DNA of 49,250 nucleotides from Bacteroidia bacterium. GTDB taxonomy: Bacteria > Bacteroidota > Bacteroidia > CAIKAF01. The translations under genes and the position numbers were made by a program. Under the pieces are notes generated by a model. That model saw only the letters and a program-made list of their open reading frames with translations. It was not told where the DNA came from and ran no database searches. Of this stretch, positions 26,303 to 34,629 are shown in pieces (position 1 is the first letter of the stretch; each line of letters begins with the position of its first letter). The stretch is from positions 1-49,250 of the forward strand of contig JAUHWY010000024.1 of the NCBI GenBank assembly GCA_030427255.1, in the 5' to 3' direction.

Positions 26303-27001
26303 ATGGCTATACCTATTTTAATTACCGGAGCCACCAAAGGAATTGGCCGTGCCTGTGCCCTTGCCCTGGGCCAACAAGGCTATGCTTTGGCCTTGAATGC
26401 CAGATCTAAAGATGAGCTCATTCGCTTGCAACAGTATGTGAAACAGCAATTTGGCACAGAAAGCATGGTTTATTCGGCCGATTTGGCTACCGCTGAAGGT
26501 AGGGATCAACTTTGCCGGGCATGGAACCCTTTGCCTGAAGCCGCTGTGCTAAATGTGGGAAACTTTGCCACCGGGCCGCTTTTGAGCGAAGTCAATGGCC
26601 TTATGCCCCATTTGCAAAACAATTTTTTTGCCGCTGAAACGATTGCCCTGTCCTTAATTCGAGCTTGGGAAAGCAAAGGGATCCAGGGTAAAATCGTACT
26701 AATCAATAGCATTGCATCCAAAGAGTTGAGACCGGAAGCTCCGGCCTACAGTCTAAGCAAAAACTTACTCAGACAGTGGGCAGAAGCACTGCAAAAAGAA
26801 GTGTTGCCCTTGGGCATTCAGCTGTGTCAAATCCATCCCTCGGCAACGCATACGGCAAGCTGGGACGGCTTGGAATTTGACCCGTCCCAATTGCTCAAGC
26901 CCGAAGATGTAGCCGCAGCCGTGGTTCATGTGCTGCAAGCACCCAAGGGACTTTGGCATACCGAGTGGGTGCTTAGGCCCGGCAACTCCGATTATTTTTG
27001 A
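26303..27001 (+). CDS. Short-chain dehydrogenase/reductase
   Basis: The 232-residue Rossmann-fold protein belongs to the classical SDR family. The NAD(P)-binding motif TGATKGIGRA is at residues 8-17, the NVG segment (family NAG) in AVLNVGNFATG, the catalytic Ser in VLINSIASKE, and Tyr-X3-Lys in APAYSLSKNLL. All catalytic residues are present, so it is probably an active oxidoreductase. The substrate is not evident. It is the first gene of an operon whose next four members overlap or nearly overlap; the stop lies 11 nt before the likely trmB start. Confidence 0.9.
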   Translation: MAIPILITGATKGIGRACALALGQQGYALALNARSKDELIRLQQYVKQQFGTESMVYSADLATAEGRDQLCRAWNPLPEAAVLNVGNFATGPLLSEVNGLMPHLQNNFFAAETIALSLIRAWESKGIQGKIVLINSIASKELRPEAPAYSLSKNLLRQWAEALQKEVLPLGIQLCQIHPSATHTASWDGLEFDPSQLLKPEDVAAAVVHVLQAPKGLWHTEWVLRPGNSDYF

Positions 27002-27012
27002 AACCAATACGC

Positions 27013-27693
27013 ATGGGAAAAGGAAAATTAAAGCGTTTTGCCGAAAATCAACAATTTGGGCATGTGTTTGAACCCGATTACCAAAGCCTGATTAACGAAG
27101 GCTTTGAGTGGCGAGGCAAATGGCAGTCTTGGTTTAAACAGCCGGGGCCCATTACATTGGAGCTTGCTTGCGGCAAAGGCGAATACAGCTTGGGCCTATC
27201 GGAGCGCTACCCTAAAGGCAACTTTATAGGCATGGACATTAAAGGCGCTCGTCTTTGGAAAGGAGCCAAACAAGTAGAGGCAGAAGGACGAGAAAATGTG
27301 GCCTTTTTGAGGCAGCGCATTCATTTGATTCCTCACTTTTTTGCGCCCGAAGACCAAGTAAGCGACATATGGATTGTATTTCCGGATCCACAACCTAGGG
27401 AAGGCAAAGAGAAAAAGCGGCTTACTTCACCTGCTTTTTTGAGTCGGTATCGAAGCTTTTTGCCCCCACAAGGCAAAATTCATTTAAAAACCGACAGCCG
27501 CATGCTGTTTGAATATACTGAGTCGGTGGTGGCTGAGCAAGGACTTCGGGTCTTGGAACGGTCCGAAAACGTTTACCGAGATTATGGGCCGGAATCAGTG
27601 CTGCATATTCGCACCTTTTATGAATCCATGTGGCTGGAAATGGGAAGAGACATCCATTACCTTTGTTTTGAAATAGGAAGCGATGGCCTCTGA
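27013..27693 (+). CDS. trmB: tRNA (guanine-N7-)-methyltransferase
   Basis: It makes m7G46 in the tRNA variable loop using SAM. The SAM-binding motif is ELACGKGEYSLGLSERYP, followed by NFIGMDIKGARLWKGAKQ. The TrmB signature region is DIWIVFPDPQPREGKEKKRL, where most families have PDPWPKKRH; the Gln form is common in Bacteroidota. The frame can start at TTG 26998, overlapping the dehydrogenase stop, but ATG 27013 (MGKGKLKRFAENQQF) gives the normal N-terminus. The last 11 nt overlap the next gene. Confidence 0.93.
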   Translation: MGKGKLKRFAENQQFGHVFEPDYQSLINEGFEWRGKWQSWFKQPGPITLELACGKGEYSLGLSERYPKGNFIGMDIKGARLWKGAKQVEAEGRENVAFLRQRIHLIPHFFAPEDQVSDIWIVFPDPQPREGKEKKRLTSPAFLSRYRSFLPPQGKIHLKTDSRMLFEYTESVVAEQGLRVLERSENVYRDYGPESVLHIRTFYESMWLEMGRDIHYLCFEIGSDGL

Positions 27694-28024
27694 ATTTTTT
27701 GAACGGGTTTGGGAAGTTGTTCGACTCATTCCCAAAGGTAGAGTGAGCAGCTACGGAGCTATTGGACGCTACTTGGGCAGTCCCAAATCTGCCCGCATGG
27801 TAGGCTATGCCATGAATGCCTCGCACCAAGCTTCTCCTATGGTTCCTGCCCATAGAGTGGTGAACCGAAAGGGCATGCTGAGTGGCAAACACCACTTTGC
27901 CTTTCCCGGGCAAATGCAGGCCTTGCTTGAAGCCGAAGGAATTCAAGTGAACGAGGATGTTGTCCAAGATTTTGAACAGCACTTTTGGGACCCAAACATT
28001 GAATTAGATTTAAATCATGAGTAA
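27683..28024 (+). CDS. Alkyltransferase-like protein (MGMT family, no active Cys)
   Basis: The 113 residues cover only the DNA-binding C-terminal domain of O6-alkylguanine-DNA alkyltransferases. The start is VWEVVRLIPKGRVSSYGAIG, with the recognition helix region SARMVGYAMNAS. The active-site motif PCHRV reads PAHRV here. The Cys is Ala, so alkyl transfer is impossible. Known ATL proteins bind O6-alkylguanine and flag it for nucleotide excision repair. The start overlaps trmB by 11 nt and the end overlaps mrp by 8 nt. A UvrD-type helicase lies 4 kb downstream but in another unit. Confidence 0.9.
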   Translation: MASEFFERVWEVVRLIPKGRVSSYGAIGRYLGSPKSARMVGYAMNASHQASPMVPAHRVVNRKGMLSGKHHFAFPGQMQALLEAEGIQVNEDVVQDFEQHFWDPNIELDLNHE

Positions 28025-29093
28025 CGTAAGCAAAGAACAATTTTTAAACGCCTTAGGGCAGGTGCACGATCCGGTGACCGGAAAAAACTTAGTGGATCAA
28101 GGGCGCATCCGTCAATTGGAATTGGTGGGCGACACCTGGCATTTAGATGTGGAAGTGCTGAGCCCCACCTTACATATTAAAAAGAAGCTGGAGCAGGACA
28201 TCAAAGAAGCGCTACAAGCTGCCGGACTGGGAGAAACACCCGTGAGCTTTCAGTTTTCGGTGAATCAAACGGCACGTAACGAGGCCCGAAAAATTCTTCC
28301 GGAAGTACGGCACGTAATTGCCGTAGCATCAGGGAAAGGAGGCGTTGGCAAATCTACGGTGACCGTAAATTTAGCCGCTGCTTTAAGCTCCATGGGGGCC
28401 AAAGTGGGGATTTTGGATGCAGATATTTACGGGCCCTCTATTCCTTTGATGTTGGACACCAAATACGTGCGCCCTACCTTAAAAAAGTATGAGGACGGAA
28501 GGAGTTTAATACAACCTGTGGAGCATTACGGCATAAAAATGCTGAGCATTGGCTTTTTTGCCGGCGACGACCAAGCAGTGGCTTGGCGGGGTCCCATGGC
28601 CTCCAAAGCCCTTACGCAGATGTTTACCGATGCCGATTGGGGGGCCTTGGATTATTTGTTGGTGGACTTGCCGCCGGGCACTGGCGACATTCATTTGTCG
28701 CTGGTGCAAACCGCACCACTTAACGGAGCCATCGTGGTGAGTACCCCACAAGAAGTTGCCTTAGCCGATGCCCGTAAGGGTATAGCCATGTTTCGTATGC
28801 CCAATATCAATGTGCCTGTGCTTGGCTTGGTGGAAAATATGGCCTGGTTTACTCCGGAAGAATTGCCGGACAACAAATACTATATATTTGGCAAGGGAGG
28901 CGCCGCCAAATTAGCCGAAGAGCTTAAGGTGCCCTTGTTGGGGCAGTTGCCTTTGATTCAAGGCCTGAGGGAATCCGGCGACAAAGGATTCCCGGCAGCT
29001 TTGGACAGCTCCAATCCGGCACAAAGTCACTTTATGGAAATGGCAGCCAACGTTGCGGAATTTGTGCATTTGATTGGTAAAAAGGACGCATGA
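28017..29093 (+). CDS. Mrp/NBP35-family Fe-S carrier ATPase
   Basis: At 358 residues it has an N-terminal MIP18/DUF59 domain (about 4-80, VHDPVTGKNLVDQGRIRQLE). The ParA-like ATPase follows, with the deviant Walker A ASGKGGVGKSTVTVNLAAAL, then ILDADIYGPSIP and LLVDLPPGTGDIHLSL. Family members bind and hand over Fe-S clusters. The CxxC that holds the bridging cluster in E. coli ApbC/Mrp is absent: the region reads VENMAWFTPEELPDNKYYIF. This form is usual in Bacteroidota, so cluster binding through that motif is doubtful. The end overlaps the next gene (ATGA). Confidence 0.93.
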   Translation: MSNVSKEQFLNALGQVHDPVTGKNLVDQGRIRQLELVGDTWHLDVEVLSPTLHIKKKLEQDIKEALQAAGLGETPVSFQFSVNQTARNEARKILPEVRHVIAVASGKGGVGKSTVTVNLAAALSSMGAKVGILDADIYGPSIPLMLDTKYVRPTLKKYEDGRSLIQPVEHYGIKMLSIGFFAGDDQAVAWRGPMASKALTQMFTDADWGALDYLLVDLPPGTGDIHLSLVQTAPLNGAIVVSTPQEVALADARKGIAMFRMPNINVPVLGLVENMAWFTPEELPDNKYYIFGKGGAAKLAEELKVPLLGQLPLIQGLRESGDKGFPAALDSSNPAQSHFMEMAANVAEFVHLIGKKDA

Positions 29094-29848
29094 ACATTGC
29101 CCTGGTGGTTATAGCATTCAATGAAGCGCATCGAATTGGCGCTTGTTTAGATTCTGCCGGGGATATTGTGGACGAAGTGGTGGTAGTGGATTCAGGTTCT
29201 ACCGATGATACGGTTGCCATTGCTAAGTCTAAAGGGGCTAGGGTTATTCACCACCCTTTTGAAGGCCATGTGGAGCAAAAAAACTTTGCTCGAAAGCAAA
29301 GCAAAGCCGATTGGATTCTTTCCTTAGATGCGGACGAGCGTTTGGATGAGCAGGCACGGGCATCCATGCTTCAATTAAAGAAAGAGGGACCAACAGCGGA
29401 GGTATACGGCTGGAAAAGGCTGAATCACTATGGAACTAAAGCCATACGTCACGGAGCTTGGTACCCGGATAAAAAATGGCGTTTATGGCGCGCGGATAGC
29501 GGTGAATGGGTAGGCATGAATCCGCACGATGCCTTTGAACCAAAAGAAGGAAAACAAAAAGTTTGGTTGAACGGTCATTTGATTCATTTCTCATTTTCCG
29601 GGGCCGAAGACCACAAACAAAAGGCCGGGAAATTTGCAGAGATTGCTGCCAAGGCCTATTTGAAGGCTGGAAAGAAAGCAAGGATTTGGGATCCTATGCT
29701 GCATGCTACGGCACGTTTTGTTCGGGATTTGGTGTTGCTCCAAGGCTGGAGAGATGGAAAAGAAGGTTGGACCATCGCTAGGATTTCGGCTTGGGAGGTA
29801 TATGAAAAGTACCGTCTGTTGCGAAAACTAAGGCAGAACAAAGCTTAA
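29090..29848 (+). CDS. Family 2 glycosyltransferase, WaaE/KdtX-like
   Basis: The 252-residue GT-A enzyme starts MNIALVVIAFNEAHRIGACL. The nucleotide-binding signature is DEVVVVDSGSTDDTVAIAKS and the metal motif is SLDADERLDE. The middle part (WKRLNHYGTKAIRHGAWYPD) resembles the lipopolysaccharide core glycosyltransferases of the WaaE/KdtX group, so a role in surface glycan or lipid A core assembly is likely. The acceptor is unknown. The ATG overlaps the Mrp stop, and it is the last gene of the operon. Confidence 0.9.
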   Translation: MNIALVVIAFNEAHRIGACLDSAGDIVDEVVVVDSGSTDDTVAIAKSKGARVIHHPFEGHVEQKNFARKQSKADWILSLDADERLDEQARASMLQLKKEGPTAEVYGWKRLNHYGTKAIRHGAWYPDKKWRLWRADSGEWVGMNPHDAFEPKEGKQKVWLNGHLIHFSFSGAEDHKQKAGKFAEIAAKAYLKAGKKARIWDPMLHATARFVRDLVLLQGWRDGKEGWTIARISAWEVYEKYRLLRKLRQNKA

Positions 29849-29942
29849 CAATGCGTATTGTTTATAAGCAAAAGCACTGAAATTCAAAGTTTTGACTTTA
29901 TATTTAAAAACTAATTCAAAACCGTAGTTTACTCAAAAGGAC

Positions 29943-29976
29943 TTGACACGCATGCTTTAATTTCTTAAATTAAAGG
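29943..29976 (+). promoter_or_regulatory. Possible regulatory region before the stress protein gene
   Basis: TTGACA (29943-29948), 17 nt and TAAATT (29966-29971) mimic a proteobacterial sigma-70 promoter, which is unusual for this phylum. An inverted repeat TTTAATTT-CTT-AAATTAAA (29958-29976) overlaps it and could be an operator. No TAnnTTTG is present. Confidence 0.3.
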
Positions 29977-29988
29977 AAAATTGTGCGT

Positions 29989-30858
29989 ATGGCTTCTTCT
30001 TTCCATTTTCGGTCGCTTGTGGTGCCTTTTGACTTTTCACCCACGGCACACAATGCGTTATTTCAAGCGATTCATATTGGTCGCAAAACCAAGTTGCCTG
30101 TTGAGCTATGGCTTGTGGGCGATAAATATGCCCAAGAGCAACTAGCTCAAGAAGGCAAGTCGGGCAGTTTTAAGGAACAAAGCGAGGCAGAAGTTGCCAG
30201 CCTACATCACCAAATCAATCAAGATGGCCCGGTAGAGCTTTCTGTGCATTGGCTGGAAGGCAAAACCACCAAAAGCATACAGCAAAAGCTCAAAGAAAAT
30301 CCCGATGTATTGGTGTTTTTAGGGGTACATGGAGAACGAAACCAAGATGCCATGTTTCACGGCAACCAATCCAACAAACTAAGTCTGTATTGGAAGGCCG
30401 CAGTTTTGGCCATTCCCCCCGGAATGGAGGGGCGCTTTCAACGCATGCTTTTGGCCATTGATGCCGAAAACATGCACAGCCGAGAAAAAATACCCTATGC
30501 CCTGTTTTTGGCTCAGTTTACCGACGCCGAAGTGGTGCTTCTAGGATTAGAACGTCGAAAAAACAAGGAAGATAGAGCGCGCTTACGCGGAATTCTACAT
30601 CAAGCAGCTCAATTCTTCCGTAAAAAAGGAATTGCCTATCGACAAGAAATCTTGGACGGAAAAAATCCCGGTCATGCTACCCTGCGCTATGCCGAGGCGC
30701 ATTCCATCGACTTGGTGGTTTTGGTTGCCGACGCAGACGGTGCCTTATCCGCCCTAATGGGCCCTTCTTTTCCTTCCTTTTTGTCGCAACGATTTCAAGG
30801 CTTAAGCCTTTGTGTGCCGCCAAGGGTCAACACCATTACGGCAAAAGTTACCATTTAA
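29989..30858 (+). CDS. Universal stress protein with two Usp domains
   Basis: The 289 residues contain two Usp-like alpha/beta domains (about 4-140 and 147-289). The first opens FRSLVVPFDFSPTAHNALFQ, the second FQRMLLAIDAENMHS. The C-terminal stretch DLVVLVADADGALSALMGPS takes the place of the usual ATP-binding G-X2-G-X9-G(S/T), which is not clearly preserved, so nucleotide binding is uncertain. Start ATG 29989 is preferred over GTG 29983 because AAAGGA lies about 10 nt upstream. Such tandem Usp proteins are frequent in Bacteroidota and act in the cytoplasm under stress or growth arrest. Confidence 0.85.
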   Translation: MASSFHFRSLVVPFDFSPTAHNALFQAIHIGRKTKLPVELWLVGDKYAQEQLAQEGKSGSFKEQSEAEVASLHHQINQDGPVELSVHWLEGKTTKSIQQKLKENPDVLVFLGVHGERNQDAMFHGNQSNKLSLYWKAAVLAIPPGMEGRFQRMLLAIDAENMHSREKIPYALFLAQFTDAEVVLLGLERRKNKEDRARLRGILHQAAQFFRKKGIAYRQEILDGKNPGHATLRYAEAHSIDLVVLVADADGALSALMGPSFPSFLSQRFQGLSLCVPPRVNTITAKVTI

Positions 30859-30903
30859 GCCTAACTTAAGCTGCCATAAAACCAAAGCTTTGTATGTTTA
30901 AGC

Positions 30904-32223
30904 ATGGTTTTGAGGCTTATTTTATCGCTTATTCTTGGGGCATGCTGCCTTTCCCCAGCTGCTCAATTGCCAAAATCGGTAGAAATGGCTTTGAGCTTTT
31001 TTAAAAATGACCAAGCAACACAGGTTTGGCAGCTCCTAATTCCAAAGGTTCAACAAAGTTTGGACAGCAGCAGCTTAAAATTGGCTTGGACATTTAACCC
31101 TTTGCTGGGTGGTGCTCCCGATAGCATAGGCAACCCTTTGCCCAGCATTGTTCCGAACCGCTGGATTGTTCCTCTATTTAAAGGCTCAAAAAGCTGCGAC
31201 CTGTGGCTGCTCAATCACCCCAATGGGCTTGCCGGATTGTGGATAAAGCCTTCCGACCAAAGCAGAAACAGTCCGCTCCCCGATTATGTTAATAAGGCAG
31301 GGCTAGCACAAGATACCCTCCATATCGATTATAAGGAAAGAGCCATCCATGGCATATTAAGCAAACCCAGCAACGCTCCCACACGTGCCCTCGTTATTCT
31401 GGTGCATGGAAGTGGACCCGGCGACGAAAATCAATCCCTGGGGCCCAATCAAATGTTTAGAGACCTTGCTTTAGGCCTAAGCTCTCGAAAAATGGCCTGC
31501 TTTAGATATGAAAAAGTTACCCGAAGCCACCCGGATTGGTTTTCGGGAAACTATACCACGCAAGACGAATACATAGAACCCTTGCATGCCTTGGTGGCAT
31601 ATTTTTCACAACATCCCGAGTACAAAACCATACCCCTTTTCTTGGCCGGACATTCGCATGGGGGCGCCATGGTACCCTTATATTTGGATCAATATCCAAA
31701 AAATCCAATTAAGGCTTGGGTTGGATTGGCAGCACCTGCCCAACCGGTTTTAACCATTCTTCCGGAACAAATGAATTATTTGGCAGCGCTGGATGGAGAA
31801 ATCTCTGACAGTGAAACCAGAAACCTAGATTGGTTAAAACAACGCATTCAACTATTGAAATCCCAAGGTTTATCCGATAGTCTGCTCAAAACTCCTCAAA
31901 TTTTAGGCTTGCCATGGGCCTATTGGCATCAAGATTTAAAAAGCATCCCCAATCATGCCGCCCAAAGGGTCAAAAAACCCTACCTATTGCTGTTTGGAGC
32001 TCGCGATTATCAAGTAAATCAAAGACAGGTAAACGAGTGGCGGAGGGTAAAGAACCTCCACAAGACTCCCTTCGAGTATTTTATTTTAGAGGGCCTGAAC
32101 CACCAACTTATGCCCGGAATAGGCCGACCTGAGCCCAAAGAATATGAAAACCCTAACCATGTAGCCAAAGAGGTCATAGACCTTATGAGCGGATTCATAA
32201 ATAAACAGTTGGATAGTGAATAA
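30904..32223 (+). CDS. Exported alpha/beta hydrolase with DUF3887-like N-terminus
   Basis: A signal peptide (MVLRLILSLILGACCLSPAA) is followed by a region (about 25-75) like the DUF3887 domain that often precedes such hydrolases. The hydrolase fold runs from about residue 130 to 435. The oxyanion region is VILVHGSGPGDENQSLGPN, the nucleophile elbow AGHSHGGAMVPLYL, the acid Asp in LLFGARDYQVN, and the His in EGLNHQLMPG. All three catalytic residues are present, so it is probably an active periplasmic or outer-membrane esterase or peptidase. The substrate is unknown. TATGTTTA, three nt before the ATG, is a near match to the -7 element. Confidence 0.85.
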   Translation: MVLRLILSLILGACCLSPAAQLPKSVEMALSFFKNDQATQVWQLLIPKVQQSLDSSSLKLAWTFNPLLGGAPDSIGNPLPSIVPNRWIVPLFKGSKSCDLWLLNHPNGLAGLWIKPSDQSRNSPLPDYVNKAGLAQDTLHIDYKERAIHGILSKPSNAPTRALVILVHGSGPGDENQSLGPNQMFRDLALGLSSRKMACFRYEKVTRSHPDWFSGNYTTQDEYIEPLHALVAYFSQHPEYKTIPLFLAGHSHGGAMVPLYLDQYPKNPIKAWVGLAAPAQPVLTILPEQMNYLAALDGEISDSETRNLDWLKQRIQLLKSQGLSDSLLKTPQILGLPWAYWHQDLKSIPNHAAQRVKKPYLLLFGARDYQVNQRQVNEWRRVKNLHKTPFEYFILEGLNHQLMPGIGRPEPKEYENPNHVAKEVIDLMSGFINKQLDSE

Positions 32224-32262
32224 GCTTAGAGCTTTGCTATGGGCTTTGCCGATTGGCTGCCC

Positions 32263-32270
32263 TATCTTTG
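32263..32270 (+). promoter_or_regulatory. Promoter element TATCTTTG before the helicase gene
   Basis: A perfect TAnnTTTG is followed by CAAGC, as in the ribosomal promoters. It lies inside the longest open frame of the helicase gene, 19 nt before the GTG at 32290, and so supports the shorter start. Confidence 0.6.
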
Positions 32271-32289
32271 CAAGCTAAGCTTGTTTTAC

Positions 32290-34572
32290 GTGGATTTTTT
32301 AGAAGAACTGAACGAACCCCAACGCCAAGCGGCAACCTCGGTAGAAGGTCCGGTGATGATAATTGCCGGAGCCGGCTCAGGAAAAACCCGGGTACTTACC
32401 TATCGAATCGCCTATTTGGTGAAACAAGGCATAGATCCTTTTCATATTCTTTCGCTCACCTTTACCAACAAGGCTGCAAGAGAAATGAAGGAGCGTATTG
32501 CCTCCGTTATTGGTCCCTCCGAAGCAAAAAACCTTTGGATGGGAACCTTTCACTCCGTATTTGCCCGCATATTGAGAAGTGAAAGCGACCGTTTAGGTTA
32601 CCCCTCCAACTTTTCCATTTACGATACCGACGATGCCAAAAGCCTCATCCGAACCATCATCAACGAAATGGGGCTTGACGATAAAATTTACAAGCCCAAT
32701 ACCGTCTACAATCGAATTTCTAATGCAAAAAATGCCTTAATCACTGCCCACGCCTACAGGCAGAGCACAGAATTTATTTCCGACGATGAGCAAGCCAGTC
32801 GGCCTAGGTTGTTTGAGATTTACCAAACCTATACCGAACGTTGCTTTAAGGCAGGAGCCATGGACTTCGACGACTTACTTTTGAAAACCTATGAGCTCTT
32901 TGCCCGATTTCCGGAAGTGTTGTACAAATACCAAAACCGCTTCCAATTTATTCTGGTCGATGAGTTTCAAGACACCAATTTTGCGCAATATGCCATCATC
33001 CGGCAGTTAGCAGCCCTGTATCAAAACATTTGCGTAGTAGGCGACGACGCCCAGTCCATTTATGCCTTTAGAGGCGCCAATATTCAAAACATTTTGGATT
33101 TTGAAAAGGACTACCCTGAGCTACAAACTTTTAAACTCGAGCAAAACTACCGAAGCACCCAAACCATTGTGGATGCCGCAAATCACCTGATTGCCAAAAA
33201 TAAGGCACAGCTTCCCAAAAAAGTTTGGACGGCCAACCCTTCGGGCGAACGCATAAAAGTCTATAGAGCACTTACCGATAACGAAGAAGGGCAATTTGTA
33301 GCCAATCAAATCTTTGAGCTGCAAATGAACCTGCAAAAAGAGCACTCAGACTTTGCCATTCTCTACCGAACCAATGCTCAGTCTCGGGCACTGGAAGAAG
33401 CGCTGCGCAAACAAAACATTCCCTATCGGATTTACGGAGGTCTTTCTTTTTACCAACGCAAAGAAATCAAAGACATTTTGGCCTATTTCCGAGTGGTTAT
33501 TAACCCGCAGGACGAAGAGGCCATCAAGCGAATCATAAATTATCCCGCCCGAGGTATTGGAAAGGTTAGCCTAGACAAACTTTTGGTGGCCGCCAACGAT
33601 CAAAACGTAAGTCTTTGGGAAGTAATGGGCAACCCTGCCGGCTTTGGCGCTTCGGTGGGTAGCGGCATCCAACGAAAAATTCAAGAGTTTAGACTCGGCC
33701 TGGAAAGATTCAGGCAAGTGGCCACCAAGGCAAATGCCTTTGAGCTTGCCCAAGAGCTTGCCAAACACTCCGGCTTGCTCAAAGAACTTTATGCCGACAA
33801 ATCTCCCGAAGGGGTGAGCCGCTACGAAAACGTATTGGAATTGCTCAATGGAATCAAAGAGTTTTGTGATCAGGTGGAGGCAGGCACTATTGACCGAACG
33901 CCTACCCTAAGCTCCTTTATGGAAGACGTGGCCTTGCTTACCGATGCCGACGAAACCGACGACGATCAACGGCCCAAAGTAAGCCTTATGACCGTTCACG
34001 CCTCAAAAGGCCTCGAATTCCCTGTGGTTTTTATTGTAGGATTGGAAGACACCTTGTTTCCAAGCCAAATGAGTATGAGCACCCGAGCAGAATTGGAAGA
34101 GGAACGTAGGCTGTTTTATGTAGCCATAACGCGGGCTATGGAAAGACTCACCATCAGCTTTGCTGAAACACGCTACCGCTGGGGACAATTGGTCCATAAC
34201 GAACCTAGCCAATTCATTAGCGAACTGGATCAGGACCTGATTGACCTAATCAAACCGGCTTATGATCCAATGAGCCAAATCCAAGGTCCCTCAGATCCCT
34301 TTAGAAAGAAACTAAGCAGGCAATTTTCGATTCCGGAGCATTCCAAATTGCGGAGCACCAACCAAGCCAAAGCAGCGCCCGGAAAACCAGGGCTTGGCGC
34401 TTCCGAGATTCGACCCGGCATGCTGGTAAGACACCACAGGTTCGGCAAAGGAAAAGTGCTAAATATAGAAGGAAAGGGCCCGGACAAATCGGCTACCATT
34501 TTATTTGAAGGTGGCGAAAAACGTTTGTTGTTGAAGTTTGCACGGTTGGAAGAAGGGGGGAATGGTGAATGA
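32290..34572 (+). CDS. uvrD: UvrD/PcrA-type superfamily 1 DNA helicase
   Basis: This ATP-dependent 3'-5' helicase acts in excision or mismatch repair and in clearing stalled complexes. The N-terminus is FLEELNEPQRQAATSVEGPV with Walker A IIAGAGSGKTRVLTYRIA. Motif Ia is LTFTNKAAREMKER, motif II is ILVDEFQDTNFAQY, motif III is VVGDDAQSIYAFRGANI, and motif VI is RRLFYVAITRAMERL. The C-terminal end (GMLVRHHRFGKGKVLNIEGK) is the PcrA-type Tudor-like domain that contacts RNA polymerase. From GTG 32290 it is 760 residues. The frame opens 51 nt earlier, but that stretch contains the promoter. Confidence 0.93.
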   Translation: MDFLEELNEPQRQAATSVEGPVMIIAGAGSGKTRVLTYRIAYLVKQGIDPFHILSLTFTNKAAREMKERIASVIGPSEAKNLWMGTFHSVFARILRSESDRLGYPSNFSIYDTDDAKSLIRTIINEMGLDDKIYKPNTVYNRISNAKNALITAHAYRQSTEFISDDEQASRPRLFEIYQTYTERCFKAGAMDFDDLLLKTYELFARFPEVLYKYQNRFQFILVDEFQDTNFAQYAIIRQLAALYQNICVVGDDAQSIYAFRGANIQNILDFEKDYPELQTFKLEQNYRSTQTIVDAANHLIAKNKAQLPKKVWTANPSGERIKVYRALTDNEEGQFVANQIFELQMNLQKEHSDFAILYRTNAQSRALEEALRKQNIPYRIYGGLSFYQRKEIKDILAYFRVVINPQDEEAIKRIINYPARGIGKVSLDKLLVAANDQNVSLWEVMGNPAGFGASVGSGIQRKIQEFRLGLERFRQVATKANAFELAQELAKHSGLLKELYADKSPEGVSRYENVLELLNGIKEFCDQVEAGTIDRTPTLSSFMEDVALLTDADETDDDQRPKVSLMTVHASKGLEFPVVFIVGLEDTLFPSQMSMSTRAELEEERRLFYVAITRAMERLTISFAETRYRWGQLVHNEPSQFISELDQDLIDLIKPAYDPMSQIQGPSDPFRKKLSRQFSIPEHSKLRSTNQAKAAPGKPGLGASEIRPGMLVRHHRFGKGKVLNIEGKGPDKSATILFEGGEKRLLLKFARLEEGGNGE

Positions 34573-34622
34573 TGAATGGTGAGTGGTGAATGATGAATGG
34601 TGAATGGTGATTAATGATTAAT
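34558..34622 (+). repeat. Heptamer array TGAATGG/TGAATGA
   Basis: About nine tandem 7-nt units (TGAATGG, TGAATGA, TGAGTGG and TTAATGA variants) begin at the last codons of the helicase gene and include its stop. Being frame-shifting in length, the array could alter the helicase C-terminus if units were gained or lost near the stop. Confidence 0.8.
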
Positions 34623-34629
34623 GATGAGG

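Noticed and set aside
29846-29873. Terminator after the family 2 glycosyltransferase gene
   Set aside because: An imperfect AT-rich stem (GCTTAACAAT / ATTGTTTATAAGC) exists but has mismatches and no T tract.
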